This document shows positions 41,084 to 48,548 of a stretch of 64,000 nt of DNA, piece by piece. The DNA is taken from NCBI GenBank assembly GCA_964454545.1, contig CAYVTI010000008.1, positions 7,015 through 71,014 of the forward strand, written 5' to 3'. This stretch comes from JABCZZ01 sp964454545. GTDB taxonomy: Bacteria > Pseudomonadota > Alphaproteobacteria > Rickettsiales > JABCZZ01. The notes beneath the pieces are model-generated. The model had not been told where the DNA came from and did not search any database. It was given only the letters and a program-made list of their open reading frames with translations. Numbering within the stretch: position 1 is the first letter of the stretch; the number at the start of each line of letters is the position of its first letter. Position numbers and translations under genes: made by a program.

Positions 41084-42349
41084 CTACCTCACCTCCGCAA
41101 ACTTTATCCCCGACTGGCGGAAGGAGCGGATGATCTGGAGCATCACGTCGCTTCGGGCGGAATTCATGCCCTGGGTTACGTCTGGGATCCAGAACACCAG
41201 CAGGATTTGGATGCCGCGATCGACGAATTCTTTCACATGCGCGGCGGGCGGCGGTTCGGAAATGCATAGCCTGTGGCCTTTCGCCGCCTCGATAAGCAAT
41301 TTGCGCGCTAGATCAATGTCGGAGTCGAAAGTAAGCACCAGCGATATCTCGATGCGGGCGCGGGTATTGGTATAGGTCCAGTTGGTGACCTTGCCGATGA
41401 TCAGGTCTTCGTTGGGGATGAGGACTTCGCGGCCGTCAAAGGTTTCAATCAGGGTATGGCGGATCGCCATCTGGCGCACCCAGCCTTTTTCATTGCCCAC
41501 TTCGATAAGGTCGCCTGCCTCGATCGCTTTTTCAAACAGCAGCACAATGCCGCTCAGGAAATTGGATGTAATCTTCTGGAATCCGAAGCCAAGGCCCACG
41601 GCGAGCGCGCCGCCGAATACGGTGAGCGCGGTGAGATCGACCCCCATCCCGGTCAGGGTGAATACGAACGCGAGGAAATAGAGTATGATGCGCAGAAACT
41701 TGATGGCAAGCTCTCTGGCGTTGAAGCTCAGGTGCGAGCGCCTGAACCATCTTTCGCCGGTCTGGGACAGCACTCCGGCCCCCCAGAACAGCAGGATCAT
41801 GGTGAAGATGCCGCGGATGATGTCGAGCAGCGAAAGGTGGAACTTTTCCGTATCAAACGCCACCTTGTTGAGCGCCGTCAGCGTCGGCACGAGCAGGCCG
41901 GTGACGTTGAGGAGCGTCATCAGCAGCATGATGGCGCTGATGAAATAAGCGATAAAATGCTTGTGTGAAATCAGGAGTAAAATGCTGGAAAAAAGCCAGA
42001 TGAAGGCAATTTTGGTCAGGTTGGGGACGATGAGATGGGGCTGCGGCACCTGCAGGAATATGCTGGTGGCCCAGTTAGCGGCCATCAGGCTCAGGATGAC
42101 CGTGAACGGCAGGAGCATCGATGATGCCATGTCATTGATGACGTCGGCATGCTTGATGGTGGAGGATTGCAGCCTGCGCCGGATGATGCGCTCTGTGAGG
42201 AGCGATATGAAAAAAGCTGCCGCGACCGCAATGGCCGACAGGAAGAGCTGTATGTCAATACTGGAGTCATCCAGAAGGGATAAGATTGAGTCTCTGACCG
42301 ACGTTATATAATCTTTCCCGGGATGCGCGGCCGCTTTCAGCGTATTCAT
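41084..42349 (-). CDS. Mechanosensitive channel, MscS family
   Basis: 421 residues. Several N-terminal helices (about 35-230) precede the conserved MscS core: the pore-lining helix and beta domain LTALTVFGGALAVGLGFGFQKITSNFLSGIVLLFEKAIEAGDLIEVGNEKGWVRQMAIRHTLIETFDGREVLIPNEDLIIGKVTNWT, with the usual Ala/Gly packing. The C-terminal alpha/beta part includes RARIEISLVLTFDSDIDLARKLLIEAA. It opens under membrane tension to release solutes on osmotic downshift. It is longer than E. coli MscS (286), like the YnaI/YbdG types. It is convergent with the hypothetical gene at 39948. Confidence 0.94.
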   Translation of the reverse strand: MNTLKAAAHPGKDYITSVRDSILSLLDDSSIDIQLFLSAIAVAAAFFISLLTERIIRRRLQSSTIKHADVINDMASSMLLPFTVILSLMAANWATSIFLQVPQPHLIVPNLTKIAFIWLFSSILLLISHKHFIAYFISAIMLLMTLLNVTGLLVPTLTALNKVAFDTEKFHLSLLDIIRGIFTMILLFWGAGVLSQTGERWFRRSHLSFNARELAIKFLRIILYFLAFVFTLTGMGVDLTALTVFGGALAVGLGFGFQKITSNFLSGIVLLFEKAIEAGDLIEVGNEKGWVRQMAIRHTLIETFDGREVLIPNEDLIIGKVTNWTYTNTRARIEISLVLTFDSDIDLARKLLIEAAKGHRLCISEPPPAAHVKEFVDRGIQILLVFWIPDVTQGMNSARSDVMLQIIRSFRQSGIKFAEVR

Positions 42350-42462
42350 ATTAAGAGATAATTATATAATTTCTTTATGTCATTTTGTATATAAGCTGGT
42401 AATTGTCAAACACCATTTATTGGTATATTTTCGTAACTTCAAAAACTAATGAAGGAGGCTTT

Positions 42463-42960
42463 ATGGCGCTCACAAAAATCAAACCGGCAGGCAACGATAT
42501 CGATACCGGCCTCAATCCCAAAGCGCGCAAGGAAGTGGCGCAGCTGGTGGCGCAAGGGCTTGCCAATACCTATACATTGCAGCTTAAGACCCAGTATTAC
42601 CACTGGAATGTGAAAGGCGAGAATTTTCATAGCCTGCACCTGCTCTTTGAAACGCAATATAACGAGTTGGCAGAGGCAGTGGATGAACTTGCGGAACGTA
42701 TCCGTGCGCTCGGCGTCGATACGCCCGGCACTTTCCGCGAATTCTCGGAACTTGCCTTCATAAAAGAGGATAAGACGCTACCGCCGGACTGGCAGACGAT
42801 GGTTGCGAATCTCCAGGAAGCGCATGAGATGCTTGTAAAAGCGGCAAGGGAAAAAATAGTGCAGTCGCAGAAGGCGGGTGACGAGGGGACAGCGGATTTA
42901 TTCATCCGCAGAGTGCAGGCACACGAAAAAGCGGCATGGATGCTGCGCAGCCATTTATAA
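42463..42960 (+). CDS. dps: Dps-family ferritin-like DNA-protection protein
   Basis: 165 residues with the dinuclear ferroxidase pattern of Dps: YYHWNVKGENFHSLHLLFETQYNELAEAVDELAERIRALG, where the His, Asp and Glu ligands at subunit interfaces are present. Dps dodecamers oxidise and store iron with hydrogen peroxide and shield DNA. The ATG at 42463 has a strong GAAGGAGG six bases upstream; an earlier start is not needed. The stop overlaps the hscA start (TAATG), so iron storage and Fe-S cluster assembly are translated together. Confidence 0.95.
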   Translation: MALTKIKPAGNDIDTGLNPKARKEVAQLVAQGLANTYTLQLKTQYYHWNVKGENFHSLHLLFETQYNELAEAVDELAERIRALGVDTPGTFREFSELAFIKEDKTLPPDWQTMVANLQEAHEMLVKAAREKIVQSQKAGDEGTADLFIRRVQAHEKAAWMLRSHL

Positions 42961-44864
42961 TGAATTTGCTGCAAATCCACGAACCGGGAGAAACACCTAA
43001 TCCGCATGAGGACGGCGCTGCTGTAGGCATTGATCTGGGTACCACCCATTCAGTCGTTGCCATATCGAGCGGCAGCGGTACGACGGTGTTGCGCGATTTA
43101 TGCGGCAGCGCGCTGGTGCCCTCCATTGTGCATTATGGCGATACGGTAACGGTCGGCAAGACCGCGCAGCATGCCTTGCATGCGGGGAAGGCGAACGCCG
43201 TCACTTCCATCAAGCGGCTGATGGGACGTAGCCGCAAGGACGCAGAGAACCTTCATTTTCCTTATCCATTGACTGCGAACGGCGATAGCGGCGTGCTACG
43301 CTTTACGGTAGGCAACCGCACCCTTGCGCCGGTGGAAGTCTCAGCCGATATACTGCGCCATATGAAAGCCCTTGCCGAGAATGCGCTTGGCCGCAGCGTT
43401 GCGCAGGCGGTCATCACGGTGCCTGCGTATTTTGATGATTCAGCACGGCAGGCAACCAAGGATGCAGCGAGACTTGCGGGCCTTGAGGTGCTGCGCCTTA
43501 TCAACGAACCCACAGCTGCCGCGCTTGCCTATGGCCTTGATAAAGGCGCTGAGGGAATTTACGCGGTATATGATTTGGGCGGCGGCACATTCGACATTTC
43601 CATACTGAAGCTTGAAAAAGGCGTGTTCCAGGTGCTTTCTACCGGCGGAGATATCACCATAGGCGGCGATGATTTCGACAGGGAGATAGTTGTAAATAGC
43701 GAGTTGCGAGTTGCGGGTTGCGAGGGCACGCGAAGGAGCGGAGCGACGGCTCCTTCAGAGGGGGTAAGCGTAAGCGAAGGGGGCGATACCTCGCTCCCTT
43801 TCAATATTGATCAGGCTTTACTTGCAAAGGCGCGTTCTGTTAAGGAACAACTGAGCGATAAGCAGGAAGCTGAGCTTGAATGGGATGGAAAATCAGTAAA
43901 AATTACCAGGGGAAAGTTTAATACGCTCATTGCGCCGCTCGTGGGCAGGACGCTGGATATATGCAGGCAGGCGCTTGAAGACGCTCATTTAAAAGCGAGC
44001 GATATTAAGGGCATCGTGCTGGTGGGCGGCTCGACGCGCATTCCGTATGTGCGCGAACAGATAGAAACACTGTTCGGGCGCATGCCGCTTGCGGACATTA
44101 ACCCGGACGAAGTGGTAGCGGTCGGCGCGGCCATTCAGGCGGAGAGCCTGACGGTGGGATCGGATAACCTGCTGCTTGACGTGGTGCCGCTGTCGCTCGG
44201 ACTTGAGACGATGGGCGGGATCGTTGAGAAAATCATCTACCGCAATACACCTATCCCGGTTGCGGTTTCGCAGGATTTTACCACCTATCAGGACGGTCAG
44301 ACCGGGATGAAGATCCACGTGGTGCAGGGCGAGCGTGAAATGGTGGAGGATAACCGGTCGCTTGCGCATTTCGAACTCAAGGGGATTCCCAACCTGCCTG
44401 CCGGGATCGCGCGGGTGAAAGTTACCTTTGCGGTGGATGCGGATGGGTTGCTCAGCGTCAGCGCGCGTGAGGAGAACACAGGCGTGGAGCAGAAGGTCGA
44501 GGTCAAGCCTTCCTACGGGCTCAACGAAGAGGAAATCGGGAAAATGCTGATGGAAAGCATGGAATTTGCCCGGCAGGACATATCCGAAAGGCTGCTCCGT
44601 GAAGCGGAAATAGAGGCAAGGCGCTCGGTCGAAGAAATACGATCGGCTTTGCGCAGCGACGGCAATCTGGCTGATCACAAAGAGCTTGAAATGATTGACC
44701 GGCAGGTGGATATACTGGAAAACGCGATAAAGGGCGGAGATCGCGACCGGATAGATTTTGAATGCGAGGAATTGCACAAGATAACCCGTCCCTTTGCAGA
44801 AAAAAGGATGAACAAGGCTATACAATCCGCGCTTCAGGGAGTAAAAGTTGACAATATCGCATAA
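42960..44864 (+). CDS. hscA: Fe-S cluster assembly chaperone HscA
   Basis: 634 residues of the Hsp70 family. The ATPase domain has VGIDLGTTHSVVA, VITVPAYFDDSARQATKDAARLAG, NEPTAAALAYGLD, YDLGGGTFDIS and VLVGGSTRIPYVREQ. The substrate-binding domain starts at LDVVPLSLGLETMGGIVEKIIYRNTPIP. It starts with a short HscA-type extension rather than the DnaK start, and fdx follows, so it is HscA, not DnaK. It works with HscB to release clusters from IscU. A roughly 30-residue insertion after GGDDFDREIV (SELRVAGCEGTRRSGATAPSE...) comes from repeat-like DNA at 43699-43800. The start overlaps the dps stop by one base. Confidence 0.95.
   Translation: MNLLQIHEPGETPNPHEDGAAVGIDLGTTHSVVAISSGSGTTVLRDLCGSALVPSIVHYGDTVTVGKTAQHALHAGKANAVTSIKRLMGRSRKDAENLHFPYPLTANGDSGVLRFTVGNRTLAPVEVSADILRHMKALAENALGRSVAQAVITVPAYFDDSARQATKDAARLAGLEVLRLINEPTAAALAYGLDKGAEGIYAVYDLGGGTFDISILKLEKGVFQVLSTGGDITIGGDDFDREIVVNSELRVAGCEGTRRSGATAPSEGVSVSEGGDTSLPFNIDQALLAKARSVKEQLSDKQEAELEWDGKSVKITRGKFNTLIAPLVGRTLDICRQALEDAHLKASDIKGIVLVGGSTRIPYVREQIETLFGRMPLADINPDEVVAVGAAIQAESLTVGSDNLLLDVVPLSLGLETMGGIVEKIIYRNTPIPVAVSQDFTTYQDGQTGMKIHVVQGEREMVEDNRSLAHFELKGIPNLPAGIARVKVTFAVDADGLLSVSAREENTGVEQKVEVKPSYGLNEEEIGKMLMESMEFARQDISERLLREAEIEARRSVEEIRSALRSDGNLADHKELEMIDRQVDILENAIKGGDRDRIDFECEELHKITRPFAEKRMNKAIQSALQGVKVDNIA
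43699..43800. repeat. In-frame repeat cassette inside hscA
   Basis: It begins with GAGTTGC words in tandem (43699-43724), continues with the hairpin GAAGGAGC...GCTCCTTC (43731-43755 region) and GGGGTAAGCGTAAGCGAAGGGGG, and ends near CTCGCTCCCT. It encodes about 30 residues of low-complexity Ser/Gly/Glu/Arg sequence, where E. coli HscA has a shorter ordinary segment between GGDDFD and the helix before KIALSD. The frame is kept on both sides. Confidence 0.65.
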
Positions 44865-44944
44865 TAATTGTTTACAGTCCTTACGAAATCTTTTGTGAGA
44901 AATGCTTAGCGCGTAGGCCTAATTTAATTGAGGACATGTTTTAA

Positions 44945-45283
44945 ATGCCGAAAATGACTTTTATATATCCGGACGGAACGGAAAAGATCGTTGATGCCCC
45001 GAACGGGGTTTCCGTGCTGGAAATCGCCCACACCAACAGAATACCGCTTGAAGGCGCCTGCGAAGGATCGCTTGCCTGCTCGACCTGCCATGTGATTGTC
45101 GACCAGTCTTATTATGATAAGCTCAAAGCCGCCAGCGAAGACGAGGAGGATATGCTCGATCTCGCTTTCGGCCTTACCCATACCTCAAGGCTTGGCTGCC
45201 AGATTATCATGTCGGATGAGCTTAATGGCCTTAAGGTCAAGCTGCCTGCTGCCACGCGCAATATGATGGTGGATAAGAAGTAA
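44945..45283 (+). CDS. fdx: [2Fe-2S] ferredoxin of the ISC system
   Basis: 112 residues; adrenodoxin-type ferredoxin with cluster ligands C39, C45, C48 and C85 (CEGSLACSTC...RLGC), and the acidic helix EDEEDMLDLAFGL used for partner docking. It supplies electrons for cluster assembly. GAGGA lies 9 bases upstream of the ATG. It follows hscA by 80 bases, as in isc operons, but iscR-S-U-A and hscB are not here. Confidence 0.96.
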   Translation: MPKMTFIYPDGTEKIVDAPNGVSVLEIAHTNRIPLEGACEGSLACSTCHVIVDQSYYDKLKAASEDEEDMLDLAFGLTHTSRLGCQIIMSDELNGLKVKLPAATRNMMVDKK

Positions 45284-45307
45284 AGAAGTTTGCGCAAGGG
45301 GTGTATC

Positions 45308-45988
45308 ATGCCTGAGATACTCCGCTCATTCGGACGCAGGCGTGGCCGGAAACTACGTACCAGCCGCCAGGCCCTGTTCGATTCGTTGCTGCCGGAATTG
45401 CTTATTGATCTTTCTTCGGCTGGCAGCCTGCAACTCGCAACTCTGTTTTCCAATCCGGATCTGCCGTTATGGTTCGAAATAGGTTTCGGCGGCGGCGAGC
45501 ATCTTCTTGAGCAGGCGAAGAATCATCCGGGAGTTAATTTTATCGGTTGTGAGCCTTATGTCAACGGTATGGCTGCTTTGCTTGCCGCAATAGAAAGCCA
45601 CAAACTCACGAGTATCCGTCTTTATGATAATGACGCAAGGGAATTGCTTGAAAGATTGCCGGATAATTCCGTAGAACGCCTGTTTGTCCTGTTCCCCGAT
45701 CCGTGGCCCAAGAAGCGGCATCACAAGAAACGTATCATTTCGCAGAATTCGCTGGCATTGTTTTACCGTAAAATTACAATGGACGGGTTGCTGCGCATCG
45801 CAACCGATCATGAAGATTACTGCACATGGATGCTGGAGAATATGCTGCGTTTTGAGAAGTTTGAATGGCAGGCGAAGACGTGTTCCGACTGGCAGACGCC
45901 GCCCTCCGGCTGGGTGGCGACGCGCTACCAGGCGAAGGCCCTGGCGGAGGGCAGGCAGGCGGTTTTTCTTGATTGGGTCAAGCGATGA
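45308..45988 (+). CDS. trmB: tRNA (guanine-N7)-methyltransferase
   Basis: TrmB makes m7G46 in tRNA using SAM. The 226 residues have the N-terminal FGRRRGRKL, the SAM-binding LWFEIGFGGGEHLLEQAKNHPGVNFIGCEPYVNGMAAL, VERLFVLFPDPWPKKRHHKKRIIS and a C-terminal TRYQAKALAEGRQAVFLDW. I take the ATG at 45308 (AAGGGG upstream). The segment SLQLATLFSNPDLP before the SAM motif derives from the word CCTGCAACTCGCAACTCTG, a relative of the repeat in lnt. It overlaps lnt by 4 bp (ATGA). Confidence 0.96.
   Translation: MPEILRSFGRRRGRKLRTSRQALFDSLLPELLIDLSSAGSLQLATLFSNPDLPLWFEIGFGGGEHLLEQAKNHPGVNFIGCEPYVNGMAALLAAIESHKLTSIRLYDNDARELLERLPDNSVERLFVLFPDPWPKKRHHKKRIISQNSLALFYRKITMDGLLRIATDHEDYCTWMLENMLRFEKFEWQAKTCSDWQTPPSGWVATRYQAKALAEGRQAVFLDWVKR
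45427..45445. repeat. GTTGC-type word repeat inside trmB
   Basis: The 19 bases CCTGCAACTCGCAACTCTG are, on the other strand, GAGTTGCGAGTTGCAGG. The 13-base core TGCGAGTTGCAGG recurs exactly at 37207-37219, upstream of amt, and the pattern matches the arms in lnt and the tandem in hscA. Confidence 0.6.
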
Positions 45989-47436
45989 ATTTATCCGGTT
46001 ATACAGGCTGGAAAAGGCGTGGCATGACAATGGCGCTGGGCGCGCTTTCCGCGCTGGCACTGCCGCCTTTTTACCTGCTGCCGCTGCTTATACCGTCGTT
46101 CTCAGGATTATACCTGCTTATCAGGGACAGCAGGGGATGCCAGGCATTTCTTGACGGCTGGTGGTGGGGATTCGGCTTTTTCACCGCCGGGCTCTACTGG
46201 ATATGCATCTCGCTCTATGTCGAGCCGGAGAAATTCGCATGGCTTACGCCCTTTGCGCTTTTCGGGCTGCCTTCGGTACTGGCGATTTATACGGGATTAG
46301 TCACGGCTGTTTTTGTTGCAAGTTATAAGTTGCATGTTGCGAGCCGTTTTTCTTACCTGCAACCGGCAACTTGCAACTTGCAACCCTTTCTCTTCGCCAC
46401 GCTCTTTGTTGCCGCCGAATACCTGCGTTCCTATCTGTTCACAGGATTTCCCTGGAACTTGATGGGGTATGTATGGACGGTATCCGCCGTTGCCATGCAG
46501 CCTGCCTCGGTGATAGGCATATACGGGCTGAGCTGGATCACGGTTTTCGCAGCGACGGTGCCGGCATTGTTCGTGTTGAAGGAAAAACCATGGGCACCTA
46601 ATATTCTGGCTCTGGCGCTTATCGTGACTATGATTGCGTTTGGCGGATGGCGTTTGGAACATAACCCGACTGCATACGGCCCTATAAAAATCCGCATCGT
46701 GCAGGCCAATATTCCGCAGAACATCAAGTGGAACAGGGAGGCGCAGTTTGACATATTGAAGAAGCACGTGGATCTGACCCGTGCCCCCGGTCTTGATACT
46801 ATTAACCTTATCATATGGCCGGAGGCGGCAATCCCGTATTATGTGGAAAGCGATTCCGCTATCCTGCAGGCGATAGGCAATGCCATTCCGGAACGTTCCC
46901 TGCTGGTTGCCGGAGGATTGCGCGGTAATGGCGATAGAAACAGCTGGCAGGCATGGAACAGTCTTTTTATCATAAATCATAAAGGGCATGTGATGGCACA
47001 ATATGATAAGCATCATCTTGTGCCTTTCGGGGAATTCATCCCATTGAGAGGCATTCTGCCGGTAGAAAACATATCCGGCGGGCATGGGGATTTTTCAAGA
47101 GGCAAGGGACCGGGAAATCTTGAAGCGGATGATGTCCCGCCTTTCAGCCCGCTGATATGCTATGAAGCTATTTTCCCTGACGAAGTCACAGATAACACGC
47201 ATAGGGCCAAGTGGTTGTTAAATATTACTAACGATGCATGGTTTGGTCGTAGTTCAGGCCCCTACCAGCATCTGCAGATGGCAAGAATGCGTGCGGTTGA
47301 AACCGGACTGCCTCTTGTGCGTGTGGCCAATACGGGCATATCTGCGGTTATCGATCCGATGGGAAGGGTGTTGTACAGCCTTGGTCTGGATAAAAGCGGA
47401 ATAGTTGACTTTTATTTACCATTGCCAAAACTATAG
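45985..47436 (+). CDS. lnt: Apolipoprotein N-acyltransferase
   Basis: Lnt adds the third acyl chain to the N-terminal Cys of lipoproteins at the inner membrane. The 483 residues have about six to seven N-terminal helices (LGALSALALPPFYLLPLLIPSFSGLYLLI, GFPWNLMGYVW and others), then a nitrilase domain with catalytic Glu in IIWPEAAIPYY, Lys in YDKHHLVPFGEFIP and Cys in SPLICYEAIFPDEV. The ATG at 45985 overlaps the trmB stop. Between helices the segment SYKLHVASRFSYLQPATCNLQPF is encoded by a large inverted repeat (46315-46384) and looks inserted. Confidence 0.96.
   Translation: MNLSGYTGWKRRGMTMALGALSALALPPFYLLPLLIPSFSGLYLLIRDSRGCQAFLDGWWWGFGFFTAGLYWICISLYVEPEKFAWLTPFALFGLPSVLAIYTGLVTAVFVASYKLHVASRFSYLQPATCNLQPFLFATLFVAAEYLRSYLFTGFPWNLMGYVWTVSAVAMQPASVIGIYGLSWITVFAATVPALFVLKEKPWAPNILALALIVTMIAFGGWRLEHNPTAYGPIKIRIVQANIPQNIKWNREAQFDILKKHVDLTRAPGLDTINLIIWPEAAIPYYVESDSAILQAIGNAIPERSLLVAGGLRGNGDRNSWQAWNSLFIINHKGHVMAQYDKHHLVPFGEFIPLRGILPVENISGGHGDFSRGKGPGNLEADDVPPFSPLICYEAIFPDEVTDNTHRAKWLLNITNDAWFGRSSGPYQHLQMARMRAVETGLPLVRVANTGISAVIDPMGRVLYSLGLDKSGIVDFYLPLPKL
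46315..46384. repeat. 29-bp inverted repeat of GTTGCAA words inside lnt
   Basis: Arms 46315-46343 and 46356-46384 pair at about 24 of 29 bases around a 12-base loop. Each arm is a run of GTTGCAA/GTTGCAG words. The cassette encodes about 23 residues in the membrane part of Lnt without breaking the frame. It is the best example of a word family also seen in trmB (45427), hscA (43699) and upstream of amt (37207). Confidence 0.85.
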
Positions 47437-47453
47437 ATATCGTTAATATCTAT
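47433..47453 (+). terminator. AT-rich stem-loop at the lnt stop codon
   Basis: Perfect 8-bp stem ATAGATAT / ATATCTAT with loop CGTTA, overlapping the lnt stop codon. A T-run is lacking, so it is a weak terminator or an mRNA end-protecting stem. Confidence 0.35.
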
Positions 47454-47480
47454 AATATTCTACCATTGATTGAATATAAT

Positions 47481-47493
47481 GTTACTCAGTAAC
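47481..47493. promoter_or_regulatory. Palindrome GTTACT-C-AGTAAC upstream of Xre regulator
   Basis: A perfect 6-bp inverted repeat with one central base, 131 bases upstream of the regulator's ATG. Its size and symmetry suit a dimeric helix-turn-helix protein, so self-control is possible; there is no second copy that I could find. Confidence 0.3.
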
Positions 47494-47623
47494 GTTCAAA
47501 GTTGAAATAAACTGTAAGCAGCTATAATTATATTGATTAGTATCATAATGGTACTGTATCAGGTTTAGACGGTGAACCACATTTTCTAATTTAAGTCGAA
47601 AAAGGAAGTTGAAAGTTAATATT

Positions 47624-48022
47624 ATGCCACATCCAGTAGATATTCATGTAGGAAAACAGCTGCGCATGCGAAGAGTCATTCTTGGCCTGAGCCAGGAAGC
47701 AATAGGGAAAGCCATCGGGATTACGTTCCAGCAGGTACAGAAGTACGAGCGCGGAATTAACCGCATGGGTGCAAGCAGGCTGCATGAACTGGCAAAATAC
47801 CTGACGGTGCCTGTATCATACTTCTTTGAAGGACTTAATGGCAATACGCACTCTCCCGCAGGGGGAGTCGCGGAAGAAGTGGCGGCGTTCGAGCATGAAA
47901 AAATGTCAAGCCGGGAAACGCTTGAAATCATGCGCGCCTATTACCGCATTTCCGACTCCAATGTACGGGGCCGCGTAGCGGAACTGATTAAGGCTATTGC
48001 TGATAACGTGCCGGTGCAATAA
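47624..48022 (+). CDS. Xre-family transcriptional regulator (alphaproteobacterial type)
   Basis: 132 residues. The helix-turn-helix VDIHVGKQLRMRRVILGLSQEAIGKAIGITFQQVQKYERGINRMGASRLHELAKYLTVPVSYFFEGL is the form found widely in alphaproteobacteria, often as a single conserved regulator. The C-terminal helix has the pattern ETLEIMRAYYRISDSNVRGRVAELIKAIAD. I chose the ATG at 47624 because it fits the family start; a TTG at 47609 abuts a GGAAG run. It is convergent with the flagellar genes, 8 bases from the fliS stop. Confidence 0.93.
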   Translation: MPHPVDIHVGKQLRMRRVILGLSQEAIGKAIGITFQQVQKYERGINRMGASRLHELAKYLTVPVSYFFEGLNGNTHSPAGGVAEEVAAFEHEKMSSRETLEIMRAYYRISDSNVRGRVAELIKAIADNVPVQ

Positions 48023-48030
48023 CGGATTTT

Positions 48031-48522
48031 TTAGGCTGACAGCGCCACGCCGGCTTCCGGTTTAGGTTTGGCAGGGACTTCGTCCGTAGGGAGCATGGCC
48101 TGCGGCGCGTGTTCCGCTTTTTTGTTTTCAGGCGCGTTAAGGGTATGATCGATATTATCCCATACGTCGCGCATCTGTTTCAGCTCAGATATGATAGCAG
48201 TGCACTGCGCCTCGCATTCCTGCGGGCTTCTTATAAAATTCAGGTAGATGATGCGCCTGGAGACGTTAGTGTAGAATTCATGCAATATACTGGCGATTTC
48301 GCCGCCATTCTCAAAATCGATGCTGCTTTGCAGGCCCATCATGATCTCTGACGACTTTACGGTAAGATTGTAGCGGTCTTCGATCTTGCCCTCCTTTACC
48401 GCGGTTGCCGCCTGCTTCAGGAAACGTATGGCGCCATCGTACAGCATGACAACCTGGCGTGTTTTCGCAACGGTAGTGGTTGCCTTCCAGTATGCTTTGT
48501 ATTGTATTTCCTTGGGTGACAT
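48031..48522 (-). CDS. fliS: Flagellar export chaperone FliS
   Basis: 163 residues. FliS binds the disordered C-terminus of flagellin and delays its polymerisation. The pattern YKAYWKATTTVAKTRQVVMLYDGAIRFLKQAATAVKEGKIEDRYNLTVKSSEIMMGLQSSIDFENGGEIASILHEFYTNVSRRIIYLNFIRSPQECEAQCTAIISELKQMRDVW is a full FliS helical bundle. The last 35 residues are a Pro/Ala/Glu-rich extension. It lies 26 bases after fliD, last gene of the filament run. Confidence 0.95.
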   Translation of the reverse strand: MSPKEIQYKAYWKATTTVAKTRQVVMLYDGAIRFLKQAATAVKEGKIEDRYNLTVKSSEIMMGLQSSIDFENGGEIASILHEFYTNVSRRIIYLNFIRSPQECEAQCTAIISELKQMRDVWDNIDHTLNAPENKKAEHAPQAMLPTDEVPAKPKPEAGVALSA

Positions 48523-48548
48523 AGCTTTCCTTTAAATATTGTTAGTTA

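Noticed and set aside
42960..44864. DnaK rather than HscA
   Set aside because: The neighbouring [2Fe-2S] ferredoxin, the short N-terminal lead and the lack of the DnaK C-terminal tail fit HscA.
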